The notes beneath the pieces are model-generated. The model saw only the letters and a program-made list of their open reading frames with translations. It searched no databases and was not told where the DNA came from. Of a stretch of DNA of 64,000 nucleotides, positions 23,241 through 35,688 are shown piece after piece (position 1 is the first letter of the stretch; each line of letters starts with the position of its first letter). Location of the stretch: positions 20,821,005-20,885,004 of the forward strand of contig JAKTNV010000011.1 of NCBI GenBank assembly GCA_022747635.1. Direction: 5' to 3'. Source of the stretch: Hetaerina americana (lineage: Eukaryota > Arthropoda > Insecta > Odonata > Calopterygidae). The translations under genes and the position numbers were made by a program.

Positions 23241-23880
23241 TGGAGGTAATATGTGAAGTCTATTTGCTTTCATTCAATAATCCAGTGTAAGAGGACGAAT
23301 ATTTACCGATATGCCGAGCACATTCCTATTGGCAATTTCTACTTCCACCCATGTCGTGGGGAAATTTGCACGAACACACTTGACTGACATGTGAATGGAA
23401 TGTATTCTTAATTGAAGGCTCGACACATTTTTGCGAAACACCAACGGTGTTGCTATTTATTGGATATTTCGGCAATTTGCGATGGAACCATATTCTGGCC
23501 TCGCTCTTGCTATCGGCTTCTCTCTTTACCTGGTCTCGTCGTCATTTTTTTGTTTCTTCTTCAATAGAAATTTGAAGAAAAAATTCCTGTTATGGGCTCA
23601 ATTTGGCCAAGGTTAGAATTTAGAATTGTTATATTTTAATGGTAAAATTTTCTCAGCTTGCAAAAATAATTCTCTTTTAAATCAGTGGAAAAATCTTTTC
23701 AGAATTATGCTTTAATTTTGCTTTTCATATCTTACGATTATGCGGTTAACAAAAGCGTCGTAGTAGTTGCGTCAACGAAAATGTCAGTGTTAATTTTGTA
23801 GGGTAACTCACCATCGTAGGTCTCGGTTATCTATCTTTTAAAAGATCACTTGAAAATGATGTAGTGCTTAAAAGATAGCG
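23241..23880. other. no recognisable feature
   Basis: AT-rich spacer upstream of the long hairpin. Confidence 0.4.
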
Positions 23881-24024
23881 GAAAAGAAAATACTTCGTTC
23901 TTCCACGTATATGTTATTATACACGACATAGGTTTCGATTTACAAAGTCATCCCTGACTTTGTAAGTCAAAACCTATGTCGTGTATAATAACATGTATGT
24001 GGAAGAACAAAGTATTTTATTTTC
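23881..24024. repeat. long hairpin, 70-bp arms, 4-nt loop
   Basis: Left arm 23881-23950 and right arm 23955-24024 are reverse complements at 64 of 70 positions around the loop TCCC. Several of the six mismatches become G-U pairs in RNA. The longest exact run covers about 25 bp around TGTTATTATACACGACATAG. It ends 43 bp before a mariner element. It could be a palindromic miniature element or a source of long dsRNA. Confidence 0.9.
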
Positions 24025-24067
24025 TGATATGAATCGCTTCCACAAATTGACGCTTGAAACCATTCTA

Positions 24068-24979
24068 CGAGGGCGGTTCAATAAGTACCCGTGTTTGACG
24101 ACAAGGGCGTTCCTGAGGGAAGTTTATGTTATCATCGTGTGCTGCCATCTATCAAACGACAGTGAAACAAATTTCAGACTGATTTAAAGGTTAGTTTGGA
24201 TTTGGCAGCAATTCGAGTAAGACGTGTTTTCGCTGTGTTGATTTTCGCTAAGATGGAAAAAGAGCAGTATCGTTCGGTAATTCGCTTTTTGTTTTTGGAT
24301 GGGAAGAAATGCGAGGAGATAAAAGCAAGTTGGATGCTGTTTATTGGGACACTTCGCCATCTATGACCACAGTTAGATATTGGTTCAACGAATCTAAACG
24401 TGGGCGAACATCTGTTTTTGATGAGGGGCGACCAGGACGCACGGCAGACGTGGTTACCCGAGGAAATCATTCAAAAAGTCCACGCCATGATTCTCGATGA
24501 TCGACGAACGAAAGTGCGCGAAGTAGCAGAGGCCGTGGGCGTGTCGACCAGAACGGCAATTAATATTGTACATGATAAGTTGGCGATGAAAAAATTGGCG
24601 GCCCGATGGGATCCGCGATTGCTCACGGTGGACAACAAGCTGATCCGACTGTCAACTTCGAATACTGCATGAAATACGTTATGAATTGCTGCCGCACCCC
24701 CCGTATTCACCCGATCTGGCTCCCTGCGACTTTTTCTTATTCCCTGACATGAATAAATGGCTCGCGGGAAATAAATTTAGCTCAAACGGGGAAGTTATCG
24801 CCGAGAAAAAAGGCGTATTTTGGAGAGTTCGACAAATCCTATTTTTTGGAGGGGTTAAAAAATGGCCGGAACGTTGGGAGAAGTGTATACTTCTTAAAGG
24901 GGACTATGTTGAAAAAAAAAATGTTTTTGAAAAAATGGTTACTTCATTTCTAACACGGTTACTTATTGAACCGCCCTCG
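24068..24979 (+). mobile_element. mariner transposon, internally deleted
   Basis: Terminal inverted repeats CGAGGGCGGTTCAATAAGTA match at both ends, with one mismatch in the first 28 bases. The element is flanked by TA at 24066-24067 and 24980-24981, the expected target-site duplication. At 912 bp it is shorter than the usual 1.3 kb. The transposase inside is broken (next entry), but the TIRs look intact, so it could be mobilised in trans by a related transposase (inference). Confidence 0.95.
24253..24950 (+). pseudogene. mariner transposase pseudogene
   Basis: A start at 24253 opens MEKEQYRSVIRFLFLDGKKC (helix-turn-helix region). The frame then shifts near 24320 to TVRYWFNESKRGRTSVFDEG and again near 24465 to IIQKVHAMILDDRRTKVREV, continuing as STRTAINIVHDKLAMKKL, AARWDPRLLTVDNKLIRLS. 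An internal deletion near 24655-24670 joins this to HEIRYELLPHPPYSPDLAPC and FFLFPDMNKWLAGNKFSSN. The missing segment would hold the first two catalytic aspartates of the DD34D triad; only the third, in YSPDLAP, remains. It cannot encode active transposase. Confidence 0.93.
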
Positions 24980-24984
24980 TATTC

Positions 24985-25420
24985 TTAAAATATAGGTTTT
25001 AGAGAGTGTCTAAAAACGGTTTGGCAGCGAAATACTGTGCTTACTTGCTCAAGTTTGCCCTGAAATATTTCTTTTGAGTTCTTATTCCTTAATAACTTGA
25101 ACTTATTTAATTCTTTTACAACGCTGTATTGTATTTTGTCATTTGGTATTATGACAGAAAATTCGAAATCATTAAAAAAATAAAGATTTTGTGAGTAGTC
25201 AGGAAGCGAAATCATAGTACAGGGAAGAATTTTGGCAGATAAAAAGTGCAGACCAGCAGAGGCAAGCATTGCTTCTAGTGATAAAATCATTTGTTAACAT
25301 GATAAAACGTTATCTTCGGATTGATAAAAAAGTTTTGCTTAAGGCTGTGGGTGAAGTTTAGCCCTGTAGAGTTCATAAGCGTGAACCATTGCTGAAAGAG
25401 AATTTAAAGCAATATCAGAG
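24985..25420. other. no recognisable feature
   Basis: AT-rich; the 101-codon - strand frame matches nothing known to me. Confidence 0.4.
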
Positions 25421-25424
25421 GCGT

Positions 25425-25640
25425 TTGAAGCGTGGTGCTACAGTAAAATAGAAAAGATATAGGGGAAAATGAAAACGCGGAAGGGGCAGGGATAAGCTAG
25501 GGATGTTGGACGGAATGAAGGTAGGAAGGAAGTATACGGAGATGAAGAGGGGCTTGTTGCAGAGTAGGATGTTGGATTTTATTTTTTTTAGGAGAAACAA
25601 GACATTTATTTGCTAGTTGTGATAACCTAATAAAAAACAA
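25425..25640 (+). mobile_element. LINE ORF2 C-terminus and 3' tail
   Basis: The + strand reads KLGMLDGMKVGRKYTEMKRG then LLQSRMLDF, matching the family end (IGILDGMTGGRKYSELKM). The tail with GAGAAACAAGACATTTATTTG matches the tail near 380-420. Confidence 0.75.
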
Positions 25641-26320
25641 TGTACAATGGATTTTATAAAGAGGTTAAATGTTTCTGTGTGTGAGAGATGGTGTGTAATG
25701 AAACTTTATCAGTCAAAGAAAAATGATTTTTGTTGGACTTATTCTTAGAAATGAGTACATTGTCAATTTAATGAAAGAAAATGGAAGAACGGTGGGACAT
25801 AAGAAGACTAAAGCTTAAATATAACAGGGAGATTATTAACGACCTTAAGCTAAAGATCGCAAGGAAATCATAAGACTAGCGAACGACGAAAACGGAAGAT
25901 GGAAGTCATGGGTGCAAACTAGTAATGAGATTGACGATAAATGGAGGGAGAAATAACTCGCGAGAAAACACAATAGCCTCGTTGACAAGAGCGCAGGTTT
26001 TCTCGTTTGTTGCACGCGTACTACATCTGTATGAAAACAGTGAAGCCTTTGGTGGAAAATGTCCACCACTCAACCCGCTGAGGGGGTGGGGCATTGTCCC
26101 GGTATGGACTCAAAGAACCACCAATTAGTTTCAGCATTCAACGGAGGTTTTATCCCCATAAGCGGAGGCGTGTGTCGAAATTTTCCGGGGGTTACAGCGA
26201 AGGGAAAAGAAAAAAGAACAGAGATTCACCCGTTGAAATTTTTCCAAGCCTTAAATTCGGCACGCACTGTGCCTCGAAAAATTAGTGGGCCCTAAAGTAA
26301 TTTCCCGAAATCCATTTCGT
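25641..26320. other. no recognisable feature
   Basis: Short overlapping frames at 25845-26295 give no family match. Confidence 0.4.
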
Positions 26321-26324
26321 TGAC

Positions 26325-26690
26325 ACACTTTTTAGATCCATCTCTCCCCTTTCCCCATCAACCCCTTTTGTTTTCTATTGCCTCCTCCCATCCACGCGGT
26401 CCATCACTCCGGGGCACTTCAACCCCCGAGAGTCCTCTCCTCGCCCACCCTTCGCCCGATTCCCCTTTCCCCCAGTTGCTATCTCTTTCTCCATCTCTTT
26501 TGTCCATATCTCCATAGCCAGCTCTATTACGCAACCCAACCTCATATGACCGCTCTCCGGGCCGACCATTCCCACCTCCACGCATCTCCCACTCCCCCTC
26601 CACCTAAATGGCCCGACCAATCCTTGTCTGCCCGCTTCCCTTGCCAGCTCCGTGTCGTGCTCCTGATCCTCCCCACCTCCCCTCCTATTG
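26325..26690. other. C-rich strand-biased island
   Basis: C/T-rich + strand (CTCCCCTTTCCCC, CACTCCCCCTCCACC) with low-complexity open frames on both strands. Non-coding by appearance. Confidence 0.55.
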
Positions 26691-26699
26691 TAAATTGTA

Positions 26700-28425
26700 T
26701 TTACAGCATCCTATAATTCATACCATACCACTTCTAATGAGTCGTCCGACGTACATTCATGTAGTGACCCTTGAATCTGTTTATGATTAAATCGCAAAAA
26801 TAAATCTCCTTTTAGCATTGCGATTTCGGAAAAATCACTTAAAGAGGAATCGTACTTAAAAATATAATGAGTTTACTCATGAGAGTATTGTTTCAATTTA
26901 TATTATGATGCGGACATTTGTGAAACTATTTTAATTAATAAAGAGGAGGAAAACCTTCGCTGCGGATAAGTGGAAATGCACCACTTGTTTACGAGACTCG
27001 ATCCCGGTGAAGTGTCTCACTGTCATTCGGATTGAGTTATCATCCGGTATGGCAAAATTTTGGGCTACCAACTACATTAATCCTTCATCCACAGCAATCG
27101 CTTTGGTTGAAATGTTAATCTTTTTTTTCGTAATTCGGTTCAAAATAATTGTTCACGGTAAGCCATTCACATTTGCTTTGTGGACCCACGGATTCTCTCC
27201 ACGATTTTGCCCGATGACTTGAGAAAATGCCCTCAAAGCCTAGATCTTAGGTAGACCAAAAGCCGGCATAAAAAATTATCCTGTGTGGAAATTAAACACC
27301 TTTGTATTAAACTCATTTTCAGTGACCTCTCCATTATCCATGTGCGGATTTTCCGTTTTGCGGTGAGTGCGTGTTACCCTCTCCCCAGCCGGAAATTTTG
27401 ATAAAATTACAATCTAAAAAGATAACAAATGCTTTGAAACTTTGATGAGCTCAATGAAAAATACGTTTGAAATAATTGAGCATTGTTAATACGTTTTAAT
27501 TTCGCAAAATCAGAAATCGTCTATAGTATTTAATTTTAAAATTTAAACATTTGGAACTATCCTTACTTTCCCATAATAATTTCATCATTTCCAATTATCA
27601 TCTCGTATTCATCAGACCTTAGAATTCCATAGTCTCCTTTTAGGCGAGCAAATAGCTAGTTTTACTATGATACAAAAATTAATCATTAACAATCAACGCT
27701 GCATTATTTTAATCGGTATCATATAAGGAATATGAATCCTATCAGCGATCAAAATACGTTACTGCTATTTACTTAATGATAGTTCTGCGTTCTCGTGAAA
27801 TTATAATTCCATCTTTGTAAAATGGCGGAAAAACAGAAGAAATTGCTAAATTCCATTGCTAAATAATTTCCATTGCTAAAAAAACTGGAATTAATAACAT
27901 GCAATGAAAAATGATAGTTCCCGAATACAGCCATGTATATCCATTTATATCACGCCCATATTTTACACATATTTCGGTTATATGAATTTTTCGATAATCC
28001 GTGCTTCATCATGCATACGTTTGCACGGATAATCGCCAATTTACTGTATTAAATTGTTGGAGGAGTTTGTTACACCCCTCGAAGTGTGTGCATCATTCCT
28101 TACCCTATCCAACCCGAAGATACCAACCGTCACACGTGAGCGTATCGAATTGGATGCTTATCCTGCGCGCCTTTCCCTTTCGTGATGACCAATTGAAAAA
28201 AAAACAGGATTTTTGGTCGTACGTAGTTTATTCCCTTTTTAGTAATTTTTTCCAGATTACCCTGTTCCTGTATATTTATTTCGTTTGTGCCTCATACACA
28301 TATTGTTTCATGCAATATCTCTGTTCCTGGGACAACCAGAAATTAGAGGAACTGAGGAAAACACCTGGATAGTGTATCTAGCGAAGTCACCCGCCGACGA
28401 CTAGTACGTAAAATGCAAGCATTTC
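26700..28425. other. no gene; small direct repeat near 27840-27880
   Basis: AT-rich. The unit CCATTGCTAAA (or ATTGCTAAA) is repeated three times at about 27842-27880. No gene was recognised. Confidence 0.4.
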
Positions 28426-28429
28426 GTTT

Positions 28430-28560
28430 AGCTTTTCTCGATCGGGATTCGCACCTCAAGTTAATCCATTTTCCAAGTGCTTCCGCGAGATACGTTACCA
28501 AGGCTCTTCGCACTCGATCGAGGGATCTGAAATCGAATCCCGACCAAGGTGTTTGATTTT
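28430..28560 (+). mobile_element. SINE-like fragment (weak)
   Basis: GGGATCTGAAATCGAATCCCG has the form of a worn tRNA B box, and a similar AATCGAGGGATCAAAATTCG occurs near 61886. The A box is not clear. Confidence 0.4.
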
Positions 28561-28599
28561 TACCGTGTGATATTATCGCATTAGTATTTCTCTTCCTGA

Positions 28600-30420
28600 G
28601 ACTTTTTGATCGCATTCAATCATGACATTTTCAGCTCATCATTTCCCATAAAAACAATTTTCTTCTTCGTTATAAATCTAATTGTTACTTCTTCTCCGAT
28701 ATATTTTCTAAAAATTATTCAACCAGCCGAAAAAAATTTCTTGCCTACTCGTCTATTGCCTGTAAATCCGATCCGCAGGCTTTCGAGACCCAGTCATTCC
28801 TTTTCCTATCTCTACTGTATATTTTTTTTACCGTAAGTATTCCTTCAAATAATCTCCACATTAAGTCGACGTTTATGCATATCCTTGGGTACCCAAGTAT
28901 TCATAATCCATAGAATGTATACAGTAATGTGGCGACCATCATGCTTCCACGAACCGGTAGTGCTCTGCAGTTAATTAGCTATGTTGAAATATTAAAGCAC
29001 AACATTAATATTTCAACATTTTCCACATACTCACTCTGGACAAAATTCCTGCCGACATTAGCACACGCCTTTCAATCTCTTCATAGGAACTTCTGCATTT
29101 CACAAACGTTTCGCTGAGTCATACATTAACCGCCACTTTATTTATTATTTCGCCGTTGACACGTACTACGCAATCATTCATTCCATTCGCCTTGAAATTC
29201 ACATAATTTATATTTAGGAGCTTTAACCCTTAATTTTATTTCATTTCCTTCTACAGTGAAACTATCAGAACTTCGAGTAGGACATGTCGTATTATTGGAA
29301 TAGGAATTTAATGGCAGAGAATGCGAAAAAATGGAAAACATTATTGAAGTTTAACAAACGTAATAATTATTTTGCGTTTTCATGTAGATGTACTTTTTTT
29401 GGTTCAAGAACTTTGTTGACTGCAGATATCCAGTTCCATCGTTTATGTTTTGCTGAACTTCCTTCTTGTTTCGTATCGGCGGTGTTGTATATTCGAAAAC
29501 CATGCCGTGAGTAGATTTCTTAGAAGCAAACCCACTTTTCAGTTTCACAGTTTGCAGTAGTACTTGCGAACATGCGTAGAACTACTATGGGTAGGCAAAT
29601 GAAAACAGAGTACCCGCCATAACACACTATCCGCTAAAAGCTAGAAGCTAGCTTTTTACGTATGGATACTGCCATCGCTCTGGTAGAAGAATTGCATAGT
29701 GAGAACTCACAGGCGCACGCAGTTGTTGGTGCGCGGACTGGTTGTTGTAGCGGGTGTTAGGTTTTCATTTGACTGCCTCTCGTATTTATCTTTCGTGGCC
29801 TATCTCCCACCAGGAGATATCTATGACAGCCTTCACTTTGGATGTCCACACGTATACCCCGCCCACCCCTTAGGACCCACAAAACGGGTTCAGTCCCAAG
29901 CCATTCCTAGTTCAATTGCATGACGACGTCTTCATACCCGAACGATTCCTTTTCGTGATTCTCTACCCCTGGAAGAGTTTTAGGCGTTCCTTTTGGTCCA
30001 CTGTCCCTTTCACGGCCGTACTTTCACTATTCCGCTGATATTTCGGGGCTTTTACTTTACCGCACGACTGATCCTGGGGAGATATATGTGTGTGCGTGTG
30101 CCCCACGGTTCAATTTCTCGAATGAGGATCTCATTCTCCTGTTATTGCATTGCTTGGAGGAACTCGAATCTTTCTTATTTAGACCTCTTTCTTATTTAGA
30201 CCTCTTTCTCCATCCCCACTGATATCTCTGTGCTTTCGATGACGTAATGCTTCTTCTAATAATTTAATAAAACATATTTATGTATGTACATATATATGTG
30301 TGTGTGTGTATATGAATATGCACCACGCGAAGTATTATTTTATCCTTGTACTACATTCGTGAACAACGAACACAGGGTACAGAGAAACGTAAACTCATAC
30401 TTAAGCGGGTTGTAAAATCT
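28600..30420. other. no gene; hairpin at 28981-29019
   Basis: AT-rich. A 15-bp perfect hairpin (28981-28995 with 29005-29019) and a 19-bp direct duplication of CTTATTTAGACCTCTTTC near 30170-30205 are the only structures seen. Confidence 0.5.
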
Positions 30421-30424
30421 GTGT

Positions 30425-30545
30425 GATAGGTACGGGATGAGAATTAATCATAAGAAAGGAGCGTGGATTGAAGGATTTTTGAGATGCGATAAAGGAGAAA
30501 ATAAATTGGACGGAAAGTTGAACGGATGATGTAGTTAAAACACTT
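30425..30545 (+). mobile_element. LINE ORF2 fragment (weak)
   Basis: GATTTTTGAGATGCGATAAA then GAAAATAAATTGGACGGAAA follow the FEMWVWRRMEKxxWTEK segment of the family. Confidence 0.45.
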
Positions 30546-30940
30546 CCAAGATTTGTAAACTGTTTCTTTTACACTATTTGATGTTCTATAATTTTTACCA
30601 TTGCCTTACTCTCCACGTAACCTCATTTGTGAAAGAGATTCTTACATTTATTTAAAAAACATCGTGTTAAGAAATTTTCGAAAATTTCTATTGTCGTGAT
30701 GAACATTTTCACGCTGGCTTAAGTGCGGCATTGGTTAGGAGACTCGGCAATGTAATCAGTTCCTCTGCCTATCGTACATCTACTTTGAACGGTGAACTAA
30801 CGATAATGAACGGATCGAGAATAATTTGGAGGAGGTCCTTGATGAAATTTTCGCCTGTAGGAATCGAAATATTTTTTGTCTTCCCGCGGAAGACCTGGAG
30901 AAGTCAGGGAAATAAATCCGTAACCGTGCCGACCCCGAGA
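30546..30940. other. no gene; 20-nt palindrome
   Basis: AGAAATTTTCGAAAATTTCT at 30670-30689 is a perfect palindrome. Nothing else seen. Confidence 0.5.
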
Positions 30941-31620
30941 ACTCAACGCTCCCCCACCCTGCGGTCGTAACCGGAACGAAAAAAAAGTTTCCAACAATGG
31001 GCCACCTTGCTCCGTATTTCGCCTGCGCACACCCCTACCTCTTTCCCAGCCTCCCATCCCACCTTCTGATCCCGCTGCCCCCACCACGCCCTTCAGAAAA
31101 GTTGTAACGTCTAATTCGCTGAGGTAGGACCCATATTTTACCTCCCCCCAACCCCCTCCCCATCTTCCCTCCCCACATCTCGCATCGCTCCCCATCGCCC
31201 CCTTCCGCGCGCATAAGGGATAATAAATCTCTCCGCACAACCGATTTCTCTCTCTCGCTCTCTTTCTCGATCTCCCTTTCCTCTCTCCCAGCACACACGC
31301 AGGAATAATTCTTCCTATCCTCGTTTTCCAACTCTCATCCCGCTCACCGCTCGACCCTCCTCCTCCGATACTCCCTTTCATTCCTTTCCCCGTTTGCAAT
31401 TGCCGTTCGGCGGAGCAAGTTGAAGGGGGATGGTGACAGCGAGAGAGAGAGAGGGGTGATGGGGGGGTTTGTGTGGAGTAGGGGGTTTGTAGGACTACGG
31501 GTTTGAAGGTCGGAACGAAAATTTTTTGACGGAAGCGCTTCCTCGTTTCTCGATTGCCGTCTCCTAACTCCCCGCCCTGGCGGTGGCGCCGCGTCGCGGG
31601 TGAGATTGAGAGAGGAAGAA
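30941..31620. other. GC-rich strand-biased island
   Basis: C-rich on the + strand to about 31400, then G-rich (GGGGTGATGGGGGG) to 31510. A long - strand frame (30797-31729, 310 codons) spans it and runs into the TA repeat. Its Gly/Arg-rich low complexity and repeat translation argue against a gene. Confidence 0.55.
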
Positions 31621-31628
31621 GGAGATTG

Positions 31629-31633
<5 letters not shown>

Positions 31634-31726
<93 letters not shown>

Positions 31727-31815
31727 CACACGTATATGTATACATATATATATTATATATATCCAAATATATATGTATATATATAATATTTATATAAAAT
31801 ATATATATATATACA
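31634..31815. repeat. TA-rich microsatellite
   Basis: Long (TA)n with CATA and GTATA interruptions. Confidence 0.97.
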
Positions 31816-31849
31816 ACCATAAACACAGTAATCCACCCGAAGGTCGGTT

Positions 31850-32170
31850 TGGTAGGTGATGGTAGAGATCACCCAGTACTTGGCTCGACGGCGTGTGAAA
31901 TTCACACAGGGTTGGGGGCCAGTTCTTTTCCCTGTGCCGGCAATCTCTAATTAAGTGATAAATAGAGAACAGTTCCATATTTAGTACACTGACCGCCAAA
32001 TGGAACATTACAATGGGGTCATTTGGAGACTTACACTTTGGGCTAATTCTGACCCTGGGTTCATCTCCCCTCTTCCCCCGTTCCTTGAAACTATTACCTC
32101 CTCTTCCGAATTGCCCACCTATTTGTAACATTGTCAGGGAACTCAGTTGTCGGTCGCCACCTCTATTGAT
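31850..32170. mobile_element. SINE fragments
   Basis: TTCCCTGTGCCGG near 31925 matches the body of the SINE at 16665. On the - strand GGTGGCGACCGACAACTGAG near 32140-32165 matches the body of family S1 (GGGGAGGCGACCGACAGCTGAGG). Likely two truncated SINE pieces; no intact tRNA head. Confidence 0.5.
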
Positions 32171-32174
32171 CGCT

Positions 32175-32525
32175 TCCACTGCTGGTGTACTGTTTGTCTT
32201 AAGTGGCTACAGTAGCGACCTGCTTCAGGACGAAAGTTAGTGCGTGTCTTAAAATCTAGTTCGTACCACTTAATTAAACCTCAAAATGTATAATATCGCG
32301 GGAATGTGATTTTTTTCGTGTAACGATAGCAACAATTTCCAGATTCAGTAATACATAACGACCAAGAGTGGCGTTGATTGTTCCGAAGTGCGACCCTTAT
32401 TCGTCGATGCCAAATGAGACCGTCACGTTGGGTTAATTCCCTAACGATATTTTTTCCAAATGAACCGAGACCTATTTTTCTCATCTTTGCGTGTGTGTCC
32501 GTTTGAAGTATATCTGTATTTGAAG
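32175..32525. other. no recognisable feature
   Basis: Mixed sequence before the large GC-rich island. Confidence 0.4.
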
Positions 32526-33650
32526 GGAGGTGGTTAGGAAGGCCTGGGAGGAAAGGTGGAAAAAGAGACGGATGGAAAGAGGGAAGATTTTTACGACGAA
32601 AGGGAGACGCGGAGGATGTCCCTGGCCCGTGTTAGAGCGACGCTGCCATCGGCGGCGGTGGTTGAGGATGAAGATGAGGGGAAGGGGGAGGAAGGAGAAA
32701 AGGCGGAAAAAAAAGTTGCCGATCGCTGCCCGAAAACTTCGCCTCTTCCTTCCCCCCTCCTACCACTCCACCCCACCGCTCCTATCCTCCTCTCGACGCC
32801 GTAACCATATTCCGTACTGCCCTGGCTGGGTTTTTAAGGGTGCGGGGGGGGGCGAAAGAGGGGGAGAGAAGTGGGAGATGGAAGGGGTTGGGGTTTTGAT
32901 GGTCGCAGTCGAGAGATTGGAACGTCGAGGGGGTGGTGGACGGGTGTGGCGCTGGTGGGGGAGGGGGTGTTCGAGGTGGATTTTTCGTAGAGATTCATCC
33001 CCTTCCTCCACCCACCCCCGTCTTTCTTCCTCTCTCTCCCACTTCCACGTATTTCTCCACCCCCCTCATTCTCTCTCCCTCTCGTCGGAGCTTCTCCCGT
33101 GGGAAGAGGGAACTCACTGTGAGACGTCGGGTTGGGGTGGGTGTGGGAGAGGCGGCAGATTTTTGGGACCGGGTTCGGAAGGGGTGCCGTCCCCCTCTTC
33201 GCCCCCGTAAAAGACTTTCGCTGGCGTCCGTCACTTTCTCCGCGTCGCCAAGGCGTCGCTCGCCGTGGGACTTGGCTACGGGCCCGAAAAGGGCGCTTTT
33301 AAGGGGTGCACAAGGGAGGGAGGGGAGAGGTTGTGTGTGTGTGTGTGTGTGGAGGTGGTGGTTTTTTTCCCTGAAGGGGTTGAGGGGGATGGATGGAATT
33401 AGAGTAGGGGTATGAGAGAATCTCGGGGGCATAGGGGGGGGTTGAGAAGAGAGGGGGAAGGGATGGTGACGTTGGGACTGGATTCGGCTCGATCGGGGAA
33501 GTAATGCGATAGTAAAGTGCGTGTGGGTCGTTGGCACGGGTAGGTATTGGGTGGGTGGTCGGTAGGGTTTTGGATTAAAGGGGGAAAGGGGGTTGGTTGG
33601 TTGGGTTGTTTCAAGGATTTGGGACAGGAGCAATGTCAAAGGGTGAGGTC
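32526..33650. other. large GC-rich island with alternating strand skew
   Basis: Purine-rich (32526-32720), pyrimidine-rich (32740-32820), G-rich (32838-32980), C-rich (32995-33090), G-rich (33100-33180) and again G-rich to 33600, including a GT run near 33333. Frames of 226 codons (+) and 214 codons (-) overlap one another and have low complexity, so I do not call a gene. Possible G-quadruplex-forming DNA. Confidence 0.6.
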
Positions 33651-33659
33651 TCCCTCGCC

Positions 33660-35285
33660 CCTCCCCCTGATCCTCGCCGTAATGTCAACGCATCGAACCT
33701 CATTCGGGACAATGGCTCCCAAACTTTTTACAGGCCAACCAATCTTCCCGTCTCTGAGGAGCAGAGAGTTCCGACTGCCGCGCAGTGTTCCAGAGCATTT
33801 GGCTGAAAATAAAATCGGGAGATAGTGAAACGTCTTGGCTCAATTATAGTCCACTTCACCATAATTTTATTTTGTTATGGCTACACATTAGATAGTTGAT
33901 TACACCTAAGTCAAATATTATTCAAACAATATCAGGTAGAAAGCATTAAGAAATGTAGCAAAGCCAATACAGCGGAGTAACATACGCGTAGATTTATATC
34001 TAATTTCAAGTATCCGTATTCAATAAAAATTACTTTATCTTTTCATATACATATTATTGGATAAGTAATAAGAAGCACTGGCTCTGAATTGCTGAGCGGA
34101 ATTTAAAATATCATGCTTTTTCATTGATTTTTATTGAACATGTACTTAGTTTACATGATAAATAAATTAATTAATTATAGTTTGAAAACCTACTAATGAA
34201 AAAAGAAAACAAAATTGAGCAAACTCATCTAACTTTGCGAAAATTATTTAGTAATTCTCAAAGTTTGCGAGCGACATCAGTTTCATAACTTATGCGAACA
34301 TGTCCGAATTAATGCTCTCCGTTTCCGGTTAATTTTGCAACTCATGGAGGTAGTTCATTTAGGAAAATATTTTCCTGTTCGTGTTTATCACTTAGTCAAA
34401 ACACCACATGAAATTTGTATTCTTAGACGTAAATTTCAACGAATTTCTTAATAGATAGTGGTTTTATTCACTTAAAGAGGAAACTGATAAAAATGGCAAA
34501 ACACGGAAGAGAATTTTTTATTAGCGTGCTTTAAGAAAGTCTTTATCTTTAAGAAAGTTATACCTTTACAGGCAAATCTAAAACCAGACGCCGTGTTTCA
34601 TTTGAAGTATTTGCAAAATGCGACTGTTTATTGTATTTTTATGTAGGTTACAAAATTTTGCGCTTCCCAGTTACTTTCCGTTACTCTAAGAAAATAAGTT
34701 TAATTTATTCAATCATCGTCTCTTCTATTCTTTCATTGAATATTTTATAATATTATTAATTGCCATCGATGTTGTTCTTTCTTTATCTGACGTTCTCGTC
34801 TCCAACCCTCTCCATTTGTAGCGGTAGTGTAACTCGTAACTTGTTAATTTGAAATCTCCGCGAACAACGACGCATTATGTGGATTGCTTTCCTTTACTAC
34901 AGTCATTTTCGTGTCATCCACTTCAATTGCCTGTAATTTCCTTCGATTCCCTTCTCGCGAGGGATATTGTAAGAGGAACTATAAAACCTGAAATGATGTC
35001 CCAACATTACGGTGAATGGTGGAGGAAGAGAATTGTAAAGGATAAAGGGAAATAAGGATGCGATATCTCACCCTCTTCCACCCCCCTTTAGGGTGTAACC
35101 GCAGTCCACTATCCTTTATGTTAAAGATATTTTGAGGTAAAAACAATTCGTGGAGTAGTGGATAGCATTGTATGTTAAATTGGTAACTGCAAACAAATTT
35201 CATTATGATTTCTCTTGTTAATACTATGTGATTTCCCGGTAATCATTTATTCTATCTGAATTGCATATCAGTATTATTTATTTAG
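33660..35285. other. no recognisable feature
   Basis: AT-rich sequence without repeats or open frames of note. Confidence 0.4.
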
Positions 35286-35289
35286 CATT

Positions 35290-35688
35290 ACGTTTTGATG
35301 AGAAGAATGGAGAAGGTGAAGTGGACAGAGAAGAAAACAAACGAAGAAGTACTTGGTATGGTGGGCGAAGAGAGGGGTTTGTTGGGAGCAATCCTATGGA
35401 GGCAGGAAAAGTGGCTGAAGGGGGTGTTGACCGGCAGTGGGATATTGAAGACTGTGATAGAGGGGAGAATGTTGGGCAAACGAGGAAAGGGAAGGAACAG
35501 GATAGGGATCTTGGACGGGATGACGGGAGGAAGAAAGTACTCAGAGCTGAAGATGTAGACCTGACGTAGATGCTGACCTGATGTAGAGTAGGATGTTGTG
35601 TTTTGCTGGGGGCCACAAATTATTTAATTAGTAATTACGTCCATCCAAAAACCTACCTTAACCGGTAGATTACCTAATAAATAAATAA

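Noticed and set aside
30797..31729. 310-codon - strand open frame
   Set aside because: It starts in a TA microsatellite (Tyr/Ile repeats) and continues through a skewed low-complexity island; no motif supports a protein.
32530..33639. 226-codon (+) and 214-codon (-) frames in the GC-rich island
   Set aside because: Overlapping frames on opposite strands with biased composition; open because stop codons are rare in such DNA.
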